A stretch of 64,000 nucleotides of DNA from Candidatus Leptovillus gracilis (GTDB lineage: Bacteria; Chloroflexota; Anaerolineae; Promineifilales; Promineifilaceae), in assembly GCA_016716065.1 (NCBI GenBank), contig JADJXA010000006.1:248001-312000 (forward strand), given 5' to 3'. The number at the start of each line of letters is the position of its first letter. Positions within the stretch are counted from its first letter, which is position 1. Both the position numbers and the translations under genes were made by a program. Positions 48,935-58,033 of this stretch are shown here, piece by piece. The notes below the pieces were generated by a model that saw nothing but the letters and a program-made list of their open reading frames with translations, ran no database searches and was not told where the DNA came from.

Positions 48935-50764
48935 TTAGCGGTCTACTTCACCGAGTACAATGTCTATACTACCCAGGATCACCACAATGTCGGCGACTTT
49001 GTGCCCCTGGCACATTTTGCCCAAAGAGGTCAGATTAATGAACGATGGGGCGCGGACATGATACCGCTCCGGGCTGGCGCTGCGCCGCTTGGCCGTGATG
49101 TAGAAGCCAAGTTCGCCTTTGGGGTTTTCCACACGGCCGTAAGCCTCCCCCGGCTGCGGGATACGGATGGCGTAAGAGGGCTTGCCATCAATTACCGGGC
49201 TGCCTTCCGTTTCCTTCAGATAGGGTAAAACCTGCCGTAAAATACGCAAACTCTGCTGCAATTCATCCATCCGCACCCGATAACGATCATACACGTCGCC
49301 ATCGTAATAAACCGGGATGTCAAAATCCAGGCTCGCGTAATAGGAGTACGGCTCCGCTTTGCGCACGTCGTAGTTCACGCCGCTGGCGCGCAGCATCGGG
49401 CCGGCCATACTGTAGGCGATGGCTTCCTGGCGCGTCAGACGCCCCACGCCAATGCTCCGCGCCCGCACGATTTCGTTGAAGGTCATCAGGTTGTTGCCCT
49501 GTTCAATTGCTTTCGGCAGACGTTCGTTGACCAGTTCGTCCAGAAACGACATCGTCGGCTGACCGCGCACATCATCGGGCAAATCGTAAGCTACGCCGCC
49601 GAAACGCATGTAGTTGTTCATCATGCGCGCCCCGGTAAGCGTTTCAAAGAAGTCTAAAATCAGCTCGCGTTCGATGTAGAAATAGAGCATCGGCGTTTGC
49701 AGCGCGCCCAAATCGTTCAGCAAAAAGCCAATCGCCCACAAGTGGTTGGCCATGCGCGTCAGTTCAACCGTGAGGATACGAATCCACTCCGCCCGCTCCG
49801 GCACAACGGAACCCAACAGCTTCTCCACCGCCAACACATAGCCATGATTGTTGCTGATGGGGCTGAGGTAATCCAGCCGGTCGGTGTAAGGAATGTTGCC
49901 CAGGAAGGTGTTGCGTTCGCCGATTTTTTCGTGGTTGCGGTGCAGATAACCCATTACCGGCTTCAGGTCTACGACAGTTTCGCCGTCTAGCTGCACCACC
50001 ATACGAAACACGCCATGCGTGGAGGGGTGTTGTGGACCCAGATTGACGGTGATTTTGTCGGTTTTCATCTGCTGGGAGGCGTCAATGGAATAAGCCAGGT
50101 CAGCGCCGGTGATGGCGTACATCTCGGTTTCTACGTCGTATTCTTCGCCGGTGGGGACCCAACCGGGCGGGTACTGCACATTTTGGCCGTAGGGGTTTAG
50201 CTCTTCGGCGCGAAGGACGCCGCCAGCGGGCCAACGGCTGCCAAATGGTTTGGTGTCTTCTTCGTAGAAAGGTTCTTTCCAATCTTTGCGCATCGGGTGG
50301 CCGTGAAAGCCGTCCCAGGTGAGAATGCGGCGTAAGTCAGGGTGGCCTTCAAAATGAATGCCGTAAAGGTCCCAGGCTTCACGTTCCTGAAAATCTGCGC
50401 CGGGCCAGACGGGAACCAGGGTGGGGATAACCGGGTTTTCGCGGTCTACCTGGACGTGTAAAACGACAGAGCCACCGCCCTGGTCTATGCTGTAGGTGTG
50501 GTAGACGGCTTCGAGTTTGCCATCTTCTATCAGGTCCACGCCGGTAACGCTGGAGAGGTAATCAAATCCCAGGTCGTCACGCAGGGCCAGGGCGACTTCA
50601 GGCAATTTGTCGGCGGCGACGAGAAGGCCGCTGTAGCCGTCGCGGGGGTCATCGCTGACGGCTTCGGGGAAGCGCTCTTTGAGGGCGTTGATGGCCTGTT
50701 CGACGGGATTAACGGCCGTTTCCGGGGGAACAGAACCGGGGGCTTCTAGTATTGCTTCGTTCAT
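48935..50764 (-). CDS. nuoCD: Fused NADH-quinone oxidoreductase subunits C and D
   Basis: A 609-residue fusion of NuoC (about residues 30-185; AYHTYSIDQGGGSVVLHVQV-type region and REAWDLYGIHFEGHPDLRRIL) and NuoD (about 225-609; NLGPQHPSTHGVFRMVV with the quinone-site His, GYLHRNHEKIGE, NNYMRFGG). Fused C-D subunits are known from several lineages including enterobacteria. A Pro/Glu-rich N-terminal tail of about 25 residues is extra. The fusion fixes both at one copy in the peripheral arm. Confidence 0.93.
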   Translation of the reverse strand: MNEAILEAPGSVPPETAVNPVEQAINALKERFPEAVSDDPRDGYSGLLVAADKLPEVALALRDDLGFDYLSSVTGVDLIEDGKLEAVYHTYSIDQGGGSVVLHVQVDRENPVIPTLVPVWPGADFQEREAWDLYGIHFEGHPDLRRILTWDGFHGHPMRKDWKEPFYEEDTKPFGSRWPAGGVLRAEELNPYGQNVQYPPGWVPTGEEYDVETEMYAITGADLAYSIDASQQMKTDKITVNLGPQHPSTHGVFRMVVQLDGETVVDLKPVMGYLHRNHEKIGERNTFLGNIPYTDRLDYLSPISNNHGYVLAVEKLLGSVVPERAEWIRILTVELTRMANHLWAIGFLLNDLGALQTPMLYFYIERELILDFFETLTGARMMNNYMRFGGVAYDLPDDVRGQPTMSFLDELVNERLPKAIEQGNNLMTFNEIVRARSIGVGRLTRQEAIAYSMAGPMLRASGVNYDVRKAEPYSYYASLDFDIPVYYDGDVYDRYRVRMDELQQSLRILRQVLPYLKETEGSPVIDGKPSYAIRIPQPGEAYGRVENPKGELGFYITAKRRSASPERYHVRAPSFINLTSLGKMCQGHKVADIVVILGSIDIVLGEVDR

Positions 50765-50799
50765 TGCTTGTCCTTGTGAATGAAGTTAATCGAGTTATA

Positions 50800-51504
50800 T
50801 CAGGCGGCTTCAGGGGAAACGGCCGTTTCCCGCTCTTGCGCTTCTTGCTTTTCCTGCTCAGCCAACGCTTTGGCTGCTTCCCGTTTGATGGTGTCAATTT
50901 TGCGCAAGTCTACCAGATCAGGCCCCAACACCGGAATCGGCACAACGCCGGCCGTTGGATCATCTTTGCGGTACCAGGGGGCGGTGGCAATAGACTGCTG
51001 ATCAATTTTCTCTTGCAAGGCAATCAGACCATTGATCAACGCCTGAGGGGTTGGCGGGCAGCCGGGGACATAGACATCTACCGGCAAAAACTTATCTATG
51101 CCATCCACCACGTTATACCCTTCTTTGAATGGGCCGCCACCAGAGGCGCAAGCGCCCATGCTCAGTACGTAGCGTGGTTCCGGCATCTGGTTGTACAGGC
51201 GGACAATGGTGGGAACCATTTTTTTCGTCACCGTGCCCGAAATAATCATGAGATCCGACTGCCGGGGCGTGGCGCGGAATACTTCCATGCCAAAACGAGC
51301 CAGATCGTAGCGGCTGGAGGCCGTGCAAATCATCTCAATGGCGCAGCAGGCCAAACCGAAAACCATCGGCCAAATGGAATTACGTCTGGCCCAATTGTAA
51401 GCTGGGTCCAGCAGCTTGGCGATGTTGGTGATCATGACGTTGTTCGACAATTCTTCGGGAACAACTAAATCAGGGGCGACTGCGCCTGCATTTGAACTGG
51501 TCAT
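50800..51504 (-). CDS. nuoB: NADH-quinone oxidoreductase subunit B
   Basis: A 234-residue subunit carrying cluster N2, the last one before quinone. Ligands are the paired cysteines in GLACCAIEM, Cys in GACASGGGPF, and Cys in VPGCPPTPQAL. A charged Glu/Ala-rich C-terminal tail of about 40 residues is longer than usual. It overlaps the upstream iscX-like gene by four bases (ATGA). Confidence 0.95.
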   Translation of the reverse strand: MTSSNAGAVAPDLVVPEELSNNVMITNIAKLLDPAYNWARRNSIWPMVFGLACCAIEMICTASSRYDLARFGMEVFRATPRQSDLMIISGTVTKKMVPTIVRLYNQMPEPRYVLSMGACASGGGPFKEGYNVVDGIDKFLPVDVYVPGCPPTPQALINGLIALQEKIDQQSIATAPWYRKDDPTAGVVPIPVLGPDLVDLRKIDTIKREAAKALAEQEKQEAQERETAVSPEAA

Positions 51505-51722
51505 AAATTCGCTGTCTCCTCAAACCATACAATTTGTATGTCCATTAACATTCGTTCGGTAGCTAGATCAGGATCATCGGCAAAACCAGGCAAGGTCTGA
51601 ATAAGTTCTGTCATTTCCTGGAGACCCACCTGTTCAGGGGTAAGGTTTGGGTAATTGTCTATCAGCGCCATGGCAATGGCATATGTGGCATCCCAAAAGA
51701 GTTCAGGATTATCTCCCGTCAA
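51501..51722 (-). CDS. IscX-like small acidic protein
   Basis: A 73-residue acidic protein resembling IscX (YfhJ), an adaptor that tunes cysteine desulfurase and iron delivery in cluster assembly. It matches the pattern WDATYAIAMALIDNYPNL, then FADDPDLATERMLMDIQIVW, ending with FEE. Translational overlap with nuoB links it to building the clusters of this complex I (inference). No nuoA is seen before nuoB, where it would normally be. Confidence 0.75.
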   Translation of the reverse strand: MTGDNPELFWDATYAIAMALIDNYPNLTPEQVGLQEMTELIQTLPGFADDPDLATERMLMDIQIVWFEETANL

Positions 51723-51862
51723 AATGTGTCTCCTGACCTGGAAAATATGCCAGGTAAGTATAAACTATTGTCATAAACGGGGCGAGAACTTATTTATGAG
51801 AATTTTCCCGATGAGTGTATCTTTGGGTCTGGTGATTGTCAAAGTTTTTAAGCTGGTGTTCA

Positions 51863-53026
51863 GTGACTGAGGAAGATAATTTGAGCCAACGACTACGCAT
51901 AGCCCTGGTTTCCCCTTATCATGGCGGCAGCCACCAATCCTGGGCGGAGGGGTTGATGGCTGAAAGCCAACAGGAGATGCGGCTGTTTGCCCTGCCGGAC
52001 CGCTTCTGGAAGTGGCGGATGCATGGCGGCGCGGTCACGCTGGCGCAGCAGTTTCGCGCCGCGCGCTTTGCCGCCGACATGGTTTTGGCGACAGACATGC
52101 TGGACCTGACGACGTTTTTGGCCCTGACCCGCCCGCAAACTAGCCGCACACCGGTGGGCCTGTACATGCACGAAAATCAGCTCACGTATCCACTGCCGAT
52201 AGACGGCCGTACCGGACCCATGCGCCGCCAACATGGCGAGCGTGACTTGCATTACGTGTTTATCAATTTCGCCTCCATGCTGGCCGCCGACTTTGTGCTG
52301 TTCAACTCGCGCTATCATTTGGAAAGCTGGTTTGCGGCGCTGCCCGGCTTTCTGCGCCATTTCCCGGAGTATCAGGAACTGTCCAGCGTGGCCGCGCTGC
52401 GGGCCAAAAGCCAGGTTTTGCCAGTGGGTATTCATCTAGCGGATCTGCAAAGTGGGGCAACGGCCGTACAGTCCCACCCGCCCCAGCGCCCACCCCTCAT
52501 CCTGTGGAATCAACGCTGGGAATATGACAAGAACCCAGATGACTTTTTTCGGGCGCTGTTGGCATTGGCTGAAGCGGGGATAGCCTTTGAGGTGGCTCTA
52601 TGCGGTGAGGTATTTGGTAAACGGCCGTCCATCTTCCAGGAAGCCATCACTTGTTTGGGCGAGCGGGTGGTCCATGTGGGCTATGCACCGCGGGAACAGT
52701 ACCGCGCCCTGCTGTGGGCCGCCGACCTGACTATTTCGACGGCCCACCATGAGTTTTTTGGCATCAGTATTTTGGAGGCCATTGCCTGCCACACCTTCCC
52801 ACTGCTGCCCAACCGCCTCAGCTACCCGGAGTTAATTCCCGACTTGTACCACCAATATTGTCTATACGAAAATCAGGCCGGTTTGCAGGCGCGGCTGGGG
52901 CACGCCCTGACCCACCCAGAGGAAATGAAAATGGTGGCGCGGGAGATGGCCGCGGCCATTACTGTCTACGACTGGCGACAACTGGCGCCCCGTTACGACC
53001 AGATATTGGCCCAATTCAGCCGTTGA
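51863..53026 (+). CDS. tRNA-queuosine mannosyltransferase-like GT (DUF3524)
   Basis: About 387 residues, GT-B fold, matching the DUF3524/GTDC1 family whose vertebrate member mannosylates queuosine in tRNA-Asp. Key segments are YHGGSHQSWAEGL, YMHENQLTYP, LHYVFINFASMLAADFVLFN, LILWNQRWEYDKNP, and AHHEFFGISILEAIACHTFP. Bacterial members are presumed to act on tRNA, but this is inferred. The start is GTG 51863, or TTG 51881, which has GAGGAAG 5 bases upstream and is also plausible. A long TTG start at 51836 is less likely. Confidence 0.8.
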   Translation: MTEEDNLSQRLRIALVSPYHGGSHQSWAEGLMAESQQEMRLFALPDRFWKWRMHGGAVTLAQQFRAARFAADMVLATDMLDLTTFLALTRPQTSRTPVGLYMHENQLTYPLPIDGRTGPMRRQHGERDLHYVFINFASMLAADFVLFNSRYHLESWFAALPGFLRHFPEYQELSSVAALRAKSQVLPVGIHLADLQSGATAVQSHPPQRPPLILWNQRWEYDKNPDDFFRALLALAEAGIAFEVALCGEVFGKRPSIFQEAITCLGERVVHVGYAPREQYRALLWAADLTISTAHHEFFGISILEAIACHTFPLLPNRLSYPELIPDLYHQYCLYENQAGLQARLGHALTHPEEMKMVAREMAAAITVYDWRQLAPRYDQILAQFSR

Positions 53027-53105
53027 TTTCTTCGGCAGGCCGCCTGAAATGGGGTATAGTCTTTGACCTTTTAACCGATTGCCCAACCTGGAAAGGTGAA
53101 ACGAT

Positions 53106-54026
53106 ATGACCCAACAAGAGCCTAAACGTATTGGCATTCTAATCGGCGGAGAAGCTGAATGGCCTGACGCCTTTTTACACGCCGTCAACAGCGCCGGACA
53201 AGACGTTGTCGCTGAACTGGTTCAGATTGGCGGCACATTTGTAGACGAAGCCTGCCCGTATCACGTCATCGTAGACCGCATCTCCAACGAAACGCCCTAT
53301 TACCGCGCCTATGCCAAATATGCCGCGCTGCAGAACTGTTACATCATCAACAACCCCTTCATCTGGTCAGCCGACAGTAAATTTTACGGTCTGGCCCTGG
53401 TTAAGCAGTTGGGCATGAACAGCCCGCGTACGGTGGCCCTGCCCAACAAATATATTCGCCTGCAAGACGTTGGGCCAGACGCCTTCCGCAACCTGGTTTA
53501 CCCCATGAATTGGGAGGGGATCGTGGATTATGTGGGTGTGCCGGCCATCTTCAAAGACATGAACAGCGGCGGCCGTCATGTGGTCCACCGTGTCCACGAT
53601 GTAGATGAATTGATTCAACAGTACGATGAAAGCGGCACCCGCAGTATGATTTTGCAGGAGCTGATCGAGTCTGATGTGCATTTTCACGCCCTGGTCATCG
53701 GCCAGGAAACGGCACTGCTGCTGCAATATGATGTGGGGAACGGCCGTTACCTCCCCCAACCCACCCATCTGCCCAAAAAACTAAAAGATTACCTGCAAAA
53801 AGACGCCCTGACCCTCACCCGCGCCTATCAATACGACGTCAACATGGTCGAATTTGTCATTAAAGACGACCGCCCCGTTGTCATTAACAGCACCAATCCC
53901 GTGCCCGTCATAGACCACACGCTCATGAGTGATGAACAGTTCAACTGGTGCATTCAGCAAATGGCGAAACTAGCCATTGACCGCGCCCATCAGCCACCCG
54001 CGCAAAAAACATTGCGCGATTTTTAA
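53106..54026 (+). CDS. ATP-grasp-like protein of unknown substrate
   Basis: A 306-residue protein resembling RimK/glutathione-synthetase-type ATP-grasp ligases without a fully recognisable motif set. IGILIGGEAEWPDAF starts the pre-ATP-grasp fold; PAIFKDMNSGGRHVVHRVHD and LQELIESDVHFHALVIG fit the nucleotide-binding lobe; MVEFVIKDDRPVVINSTNPV fits the last metal strand (Glu and Asn). It is 79 bases after the mannosyltransferase gene. The product cannot be named. Confidence 0.6.
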   Translation: MTQQEPKRIGILIGGEAEWPDAFLHAVNSAGQDVVAELVQIGGTFVDEACPYHVIVDRISNETPYYRAYAKYAALQNCYIINNPFIWSADSKFYGLALVKQLGMNSPRTVALPNKYIRLQDVGPDAFRNLVYPMNWEGIVDYVGVPAIFKDMNSGGRHVVHRVHDVDELIQQYDESGTRSMILQELIESDVHFHALVIGQETALLLQYDVGNGRYLPQPTHLPKKLKDYLQKDALTLTRAYQYDVNMVEFVIKDDRPVVINSTNPVPVIDHTLMSDEQFNWCIQQMAKLAIDRAHQPPAQKTLRDF

Positions 54027-54283
54027 ACCGCCAGAGGAGCCTACTGGGTACGGCGCGGTTTCCAGGGTCACAGAACGCCGCTTTGTCGCGCAGCGCAAAT
54101 TGTCGCCGCCCAAAATGAACATGGTATAATCACCTGCCGCATGGTTGACACAGCAACCATGCCGTTGTATACAACGGCAATCTGGCAAAAGGATACCGCC
54201 CCCTGGCGCGGTAACGCCTTACATCTGGGCAATGCACCTGATTCAAAAAACGAGTTAACAAACATACAAGCAAGGATATCTCA
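54027..54283 (+). promoter_or_regulatory. glgP regulatory region with two palindromes
   Basis: TATAAT at 54125-54130 (with a poor -35, TTGTCG at 54100, 19 bases away). Downstream lie a 9-bp inverted repeat (54139-54147 with 54154-54162, CATGGTTG core) and a perfect 18-bp palindrome at 54161-54178 centred on TTGTATACAA. These look like operators for a repressor covering the start of transcription. The leader to 54283 has no ORF. Confidence 0.6.
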
Positions 54284-56416
54284 ATGATTAACTTTGAAAA
54301 TAAGATCCCCGAAAAAATCGGCCGTCTGCCTGAACTGGCTTATAACCTGTGGTGGAGTTGGACACCCGAAGCGCGTAACGTATTCAAGCGATTGGATTAT
54401 ACGCTCTGGCGCAGCACGCAGCATAACCCGGTGCAAATGCTGCAAGAAATGAGCGCCCAGCAGTTACAGGCGGCAACGGAAGATGTGACCTTTATCCACC
54501 AATACAACAAAGCCATGCTGCTGTATGACCAGAAAATCCGCAGCAACCATACCTGGTTCCGCACCCAATTCCCCGAAGTTACCAACAAAACCATCGCCTA
54601 TTTTTCCTTCGAGTTTGGCCTGCACAGTTCTGTGCCCATTTACTCTGGCGGTTTAGGCATTCTTTCAGGTGACCACGCCAAAGAGGCCAGCGACCTGGGC
54701 CTGCCGTTTGTCGGCGTTGGCTTTTTGTACCCGCAGGGCTATTTCCGGCAGCGCATCCCAGGGCATGGCTGGCAAGAAGCCGTGTACCAACAATTAGACG
54801 TAGACAAAGCGCCGATTGCGCCGGTTTACCTTTCGGAAGATCAGGAACTGCTCGTCAGCGTGCGCGTCGGCGACCGGGACGTTTATGTTCGTATCTGGCA
54901 CATTCAGGTGGGACGGATTTCGCTGTACTTGCTGGACACCGATGTAGATGAAAACGACCCCTGGGACAGAGAATTATCAGCCCGTCTCTATTCTGGCGAC
55001 AGTGAAACGCGCATTCGCCAGGAAATCTTGTTGGGCATTGGCGGCGTGCGCGTGCTGCGCGCCTTAAACATCCACCCCACCGTCTGGCATATGAACGAAG
55101 GGCATTCGGCCTTTTTACTGCTGGAATTGATTCGGGAAAAAGTGGCCGCCGGCATGAGTTTTGCCGAAGCCTCCGCCCAGGTGCGCCAACATTCTGTATT
55201 CACCACCCACACGCCGGTTCCGGCCGGCCATGATGCGTTCACTTTCCAGGTGGTGGAACATTATTTCAATGGTTTTTGGGACCAATTGGGCATCAGCCGT
55301 GAAGAGTTTCTCGGTTTGGGCAAAAACCAGGAAGCCTGGGGAGTTGCTTTTAACATGACAGTGATGGCCCTGGCTCTGGCCGGCCGGGCCAATGGGGTGA
55401 GCAAGCTGCATGGCGAAGTGTCGCGTAAAATGTGGCAGCATGTCTGGCCGACAAAAGCAGAAGATGATATACCGATCACTTCCATCACCAATGGGGTGCA
55501 TATCTCCACCTGGATTAGCAGCGAGCTGTATGCGCTGTACAACAAATATGTTGGCCTGGATTGGGTGACCGAGGAAGACAACCCCAAAATCTGGGAGCGG
55601 CTGGCCGACATACCGGACGCCGAATTGTGGGAAGTCCATCTAGACCTGAAGCGGAAGTTAATCAGCTTCTTGCGCGAACGGGCGCGGCGGCGCTGGGTGG
55701 ATGGCACCAACGATCCGTCACAAATCCTCACCGGCGGTATGCTGCTGGACCCAGATGCGCTGACCATTGGGTTTGCGCGCCGTTTTGCCACCTATAAGCG
55801 GGCCGATCTGATTTTCCGTGACATGGGGCGTTTACAGGCAATGGTGCATGATATCCACCGGCCAATGCAGATTATTTTCGCCGGCAAAGCGCATCCGGCC
55901 GATGATCCCGGCAAAAGTTTGATTCAGCAAATCTATAATCTGTCGCGCAACAGCAACCTGGGCGGCCGGGTGGCGTTTGTGGAGGATTATGATATGCACG
56001 TGGCCCGCTATTTGACGCAAGGGGTGGATGTGTGGCTGAACACGCCGCAGCGGCCGCGCGAGGCCAGCGGCACCAGTGGCATGAAAGCGGCCGTGAATGG
56101 GGTCATCAATTGCAGCATTTTAGATGGGTGGTGGGTCGAAGGGTACAATGGGGCCAATGGTTGGGCTATTGGCAAGGCCAAACATTACGATAATCCATAC
56201 CAACAAGACACGGAAGACGGCCGTTCCCTTTACCAACTCCTGGAAGAAGAAATCATCCCCACGTTCTATAAACGTGACGGGGACAATGTGCCCCGCGGCT
56301 GGGTGGAAATTATGCGCGAATCCATTCGCTCCTGCGCCCCCAACTTCGGCACGCGGCGCATGGTCAAGGAATACACCACCGAATTGTATATTCCGGCCAT
56401 GAATTCTGAAGATTGA
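54284..56416 (+). CDS. glgP: Alpha-glucan phosphorylase
   Basis: A 710-residue GT35 phosphorylase of the thermophilic/DUF3417 type that releases glucose-1-phosphate from glycogen. The N-terminal DUF3417 part starts with LAYNLWWSWTPEARNVFKRL. The sugar site HTPVPAGHDAF and the PLP-anchoring region REASGTSGMKAAVNG (Lys) are intact, as is FARRFATYKRADL. Length matches the short, unregulated class. It has its own promoter with possible operators. Confidence 0.95.
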   Translation: MINFENKIPEKIGRLPELAYNLWWSWTPEARNVFKRLDYTLWRSTQHNPVQMLQEMSAQQLQAATEDVTFIHQYNKAMLLYDQKIRSNHTWFRTQFPEVTNKTIAYFSFEFGLHSSVPIYSGGLGILSGDHAKEASDLGLPFVGVGFLYPQGYFRQRIPGHGWQEAVYQQLDVDKAPIAPVYLSEDQELLVSVRVGDRDVYVRIWHIQVGRISLYLLDTDVDENDPWDRELSARLYSGDSETRIRQEILLGIGGVRVLRALNIHPTVWHMNEGHSAFLLLELIREKVAAGMSFAEASAQVRQHSVFTTHTPVPAGHDAFTFQVVEHYFNGFWDQLGISREEFLGLGKNQEAWGVAFNMTVMALALAGRANGVSKLHGEVSRKMWQHVWPTKAEDDIPITSITNGVHISTWISSELYALYNKYVGLDWVTEEDNPKIWERLADIPDAELWEVHLDLKRKLISFLRERARRRWVDGTNDPSQILTGGMLLDPDALTIGFARRFATYKRADLIFRDMGRLQAMVHDIHRPMQIIFAGKAHPADDPGKSLIQQIYNLSRNSNLGGRVAFVEDYDMHVARYLTQGVDVWLNTPQRPREASGTSGMKAAVNGVINCSILDGWWVEGYNGANGWAIGKAKHYDNPYQQDTEDGRSLYQLLEEEIIPTFYKRDGDNVPRGWVEIMRESIRSCAPNFGTRRMVKEYTTELYIPAMNSED

Positions 56417-56425
56417 TTGAAATAT

Positions 56426-56463
56426 AGGCGTCATGGGTCTTTAGCCAAAGGCCCATGACGCCT
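56426..56463 (+). terminator. Hairpin after glgP
   Basis: A 12-bp perfect stem (56426-56437 with 56452-56463) with a further CTTT/AAAG inner pairing. There is no T-run, so it may stabilise the 3' end rather than terminate. Confidence 0.55.
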
Positions 56464-56483
56464 GATTCAGGAACATCGTTTCT

Positions 56484-56825
56484 ATGCGCTGGCTGCGTCG
56501 TTTCGTTTACCTTCTGATTTTTAGCGTGTGGCTGATGGTGATGATATTCCCCTGCATGGCCTTTACATTGGCAATGGAGCAGCAGATAGCGCTGGGCCAG
56601 GAAGAAAGCAGCCATATTCGCATCTTTTTGCTTCAGGAACCAAAAAAGGAAGGGGTGGCGGTGGAATGGAAACGGCCGTCCACCCGGCAAAGCAACTGCC
56701 TTAAAACCAGCGTCACCTACCTGATGTGGGTTGGTGAAGGTGAAAATACCGTCTACTGCCAGTGTATTGATCCCCAAACAGGCCAAACGCGCTCCGCTGA
56801 CCCACAAACGTGCCGCCTGCCCTAA
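56484..56825 (+). CDS. Unknown membrane-anchored protein
   Basis: A 113-residue protein I do not recognise. Residues about 6-30 form one N-terminal span or uncleaved signal; the rest is soluble with four cysteines (NCLK, YCQC, TCRLP), which might form disulfides outside the cell. It opens a run of plus-strand genes to 59831. Confidence 0.5.
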   Translation: MRWLRRFVYLLIFSVWLMVMIFPCMAFTLAMEQQIALGQEESSHIRIFLLQEPKKEGVAVEWKRPSTRQSNCLKTSVTYLMWVGEGENTVYCQCIDPQTGQTRSADPQTCRLP

Positions 56826-56895
56826 AAAATCACCAAAAATGTTCGCAGCAACTTCATGACTTGTGATACAATCACCAACAGTTAAGAAGATGCCT

Positions 56896-57417
56896 ATGTC
56901 ACAGTCAGAACCCTATTTTACGCCGCAGCCACTCCCCTTTCAGCCCAGTCCGCAACAACTGGAGCGAAAAGCAGCGCTGCATCGTTTTAACCGCCTGTTT
57001 GTTTACCTGCCCCTCGGTGTGGTGATCCTTGTCGCCCTATCCCTGATTATCTTGCTGCTGGTTGGCGTTTTGGCCCCTGGCTTAACCGGCGCGGCCGAGT
57101 TTGCCTCCGCCCTGGCCGACATCATCATCATCTTGTTTAGCCTTCCTTTGATGATGATTTGCGCCCTGGGTCCGGCGATGCTGGTGGGGTTGATTGCCTG
57201 GGGCCGTAACCGACGCCAGCAAGGAATCCCGCGGCTGGATGATGGCGGCCGTATCCAGGAATTGTTATGGAAACTCGACAGTCTGGTCCAACAAGCACAA
57301 ACCAGAACAGCCGAAATAACGCCTAAACTCAGCGGCGTCATCATCGAATTCAACGCCAGGTTGTCTTACCTGACGGCCTTCCTGCAAAAAATAGGCACGT
57401 ACCTGAAACGGAGCTAA
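56896..57417 (+). CDS. Unknown protein with two membrane spans
   Basis: A 173-residue protein with a Pro/Gln-rich cytosolic N terminus, two membrane helices (about 36-62 and 73-105), and a C-terminal amphipathic helix with ELLWKLDSLVQQAQTRTAE. It resembles no family that I recognise. ATG 56890 is an alternative start; AAGAAG upstream fits either. TACAAT at 56867 may be its -10 box. It is seven bases from the next gene. Confidence 0.55.
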   Translation: MSQSEPYFTPQPLPFQPSPQQLERKAALHRFNRLFVYLPLGVVILVALSLIILLLVGVLAPGLTGAAEFASALADIIIILFSLPLMMICALGPAMLVGLIAWGRNRRQQGIPRLDDGGRIQELLWKLDSLVQQAQTRTAEITPKLSGVIIEFNARLSYLTAFLQKIGTYLKRS

Positions 57418-57423
57418 TAAATT

Positions 57424-57639
57424 ATGTCAACAGAAGAAAATGGAAATTGGAAAACAAAGATGCTGCTCATCGGTGCAATTAGCGGCGCCCTCATTGGATT
57501 AGGCACAGCTTACCTGATGGCGCGCACATCTGAAGAAAAACATGGCGGACCACCAGAAATCAGCACAACCGAAGCGCTGCGCATCGGCATCAACGCCATC
57601 GGTCTTATTCGGGGCATTGCCGCGTTAGGCGATAGTTAG
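57424..57639 (+). CDS. Unknown 71-residue membrane protein
   Basis: A single membrane span (about 12-30, LLIGAISGALIGLGTAYLMA) followed by a short soluble tail containing a second weak hydrophobic helix. The glycine pattern recalls YtxH-like proteins, but support is thin. It sits between the two-span protein and the response regulator, with gaps of 6 and 13 bases. Confidence 0.55.
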   Translation: MSTEENGNWKTKMLLIGAISGALIGLGTAYLMARTSEEKHGGPPEISTTEALRIGINAIGLIRGIAALGDS

Positions 57640-57652
57640 CAAGGGTGCGCCC

Positions 57653-58033
57653 ATGAATACGGTGGTCATCGTAGATGACGATTCAACAAACGTCAGTCTG
57701 TTGAAGATGTTGCTCGAATTGGACGGCTATGCCGTCTTAGCTTGCAAGAATATAGACGAAGCGCAAACGGCCGCCGCCCAAGATGTTGATGCGTTTGTCA
57801 TTGATTGTTACCTGGCGCAAGGCGCCAGCGGCTTAAGTCTGCTTAAAGACGTTCGTTCGGGGCAAACGGCCGCAAATAAAAACTGCGTTGTCCTCATGGT
57901 CTCCGGTGATTATCGCCTGGAAAACGAAGCCCTGGCTGCCGGGGCCGACGACTTCTTTCTGAAACCCTACTCCCCCAGTACCCTAAGCAACAACCTACAT
58001 GCTCTGCTGCTTAAAAAGGAACATAGTGGCTAG
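57653..58033 (+). CDS. Single-domain response regulator
   Basis: A 126-residue receiver domain with no output domain. The acidic pocket is VIVDDDSTN, the phospho-acceptor Asp is in AFVIDCYLA, Ser in VSGDY and Lys in FLKPYSPS, so phosphorylation should work. Its stop overlaps the start of the PHP-AlbA gene by eight bases. No histidine kinase is nearby. It may act by protein contact with the next gene product (inference). Confidence 0.88.
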   Translation: MNTVVIVDDDSTNVSLLKMLLELDGYAVLACKNIDEAQTAAAQDVDAFVIDCYLAQGASGLSLLKDVRSGQTAANKNCVVLMVSGDYRLENEALAAGADDFFLKPYSPSTLSNNLHALLLKKEHSG

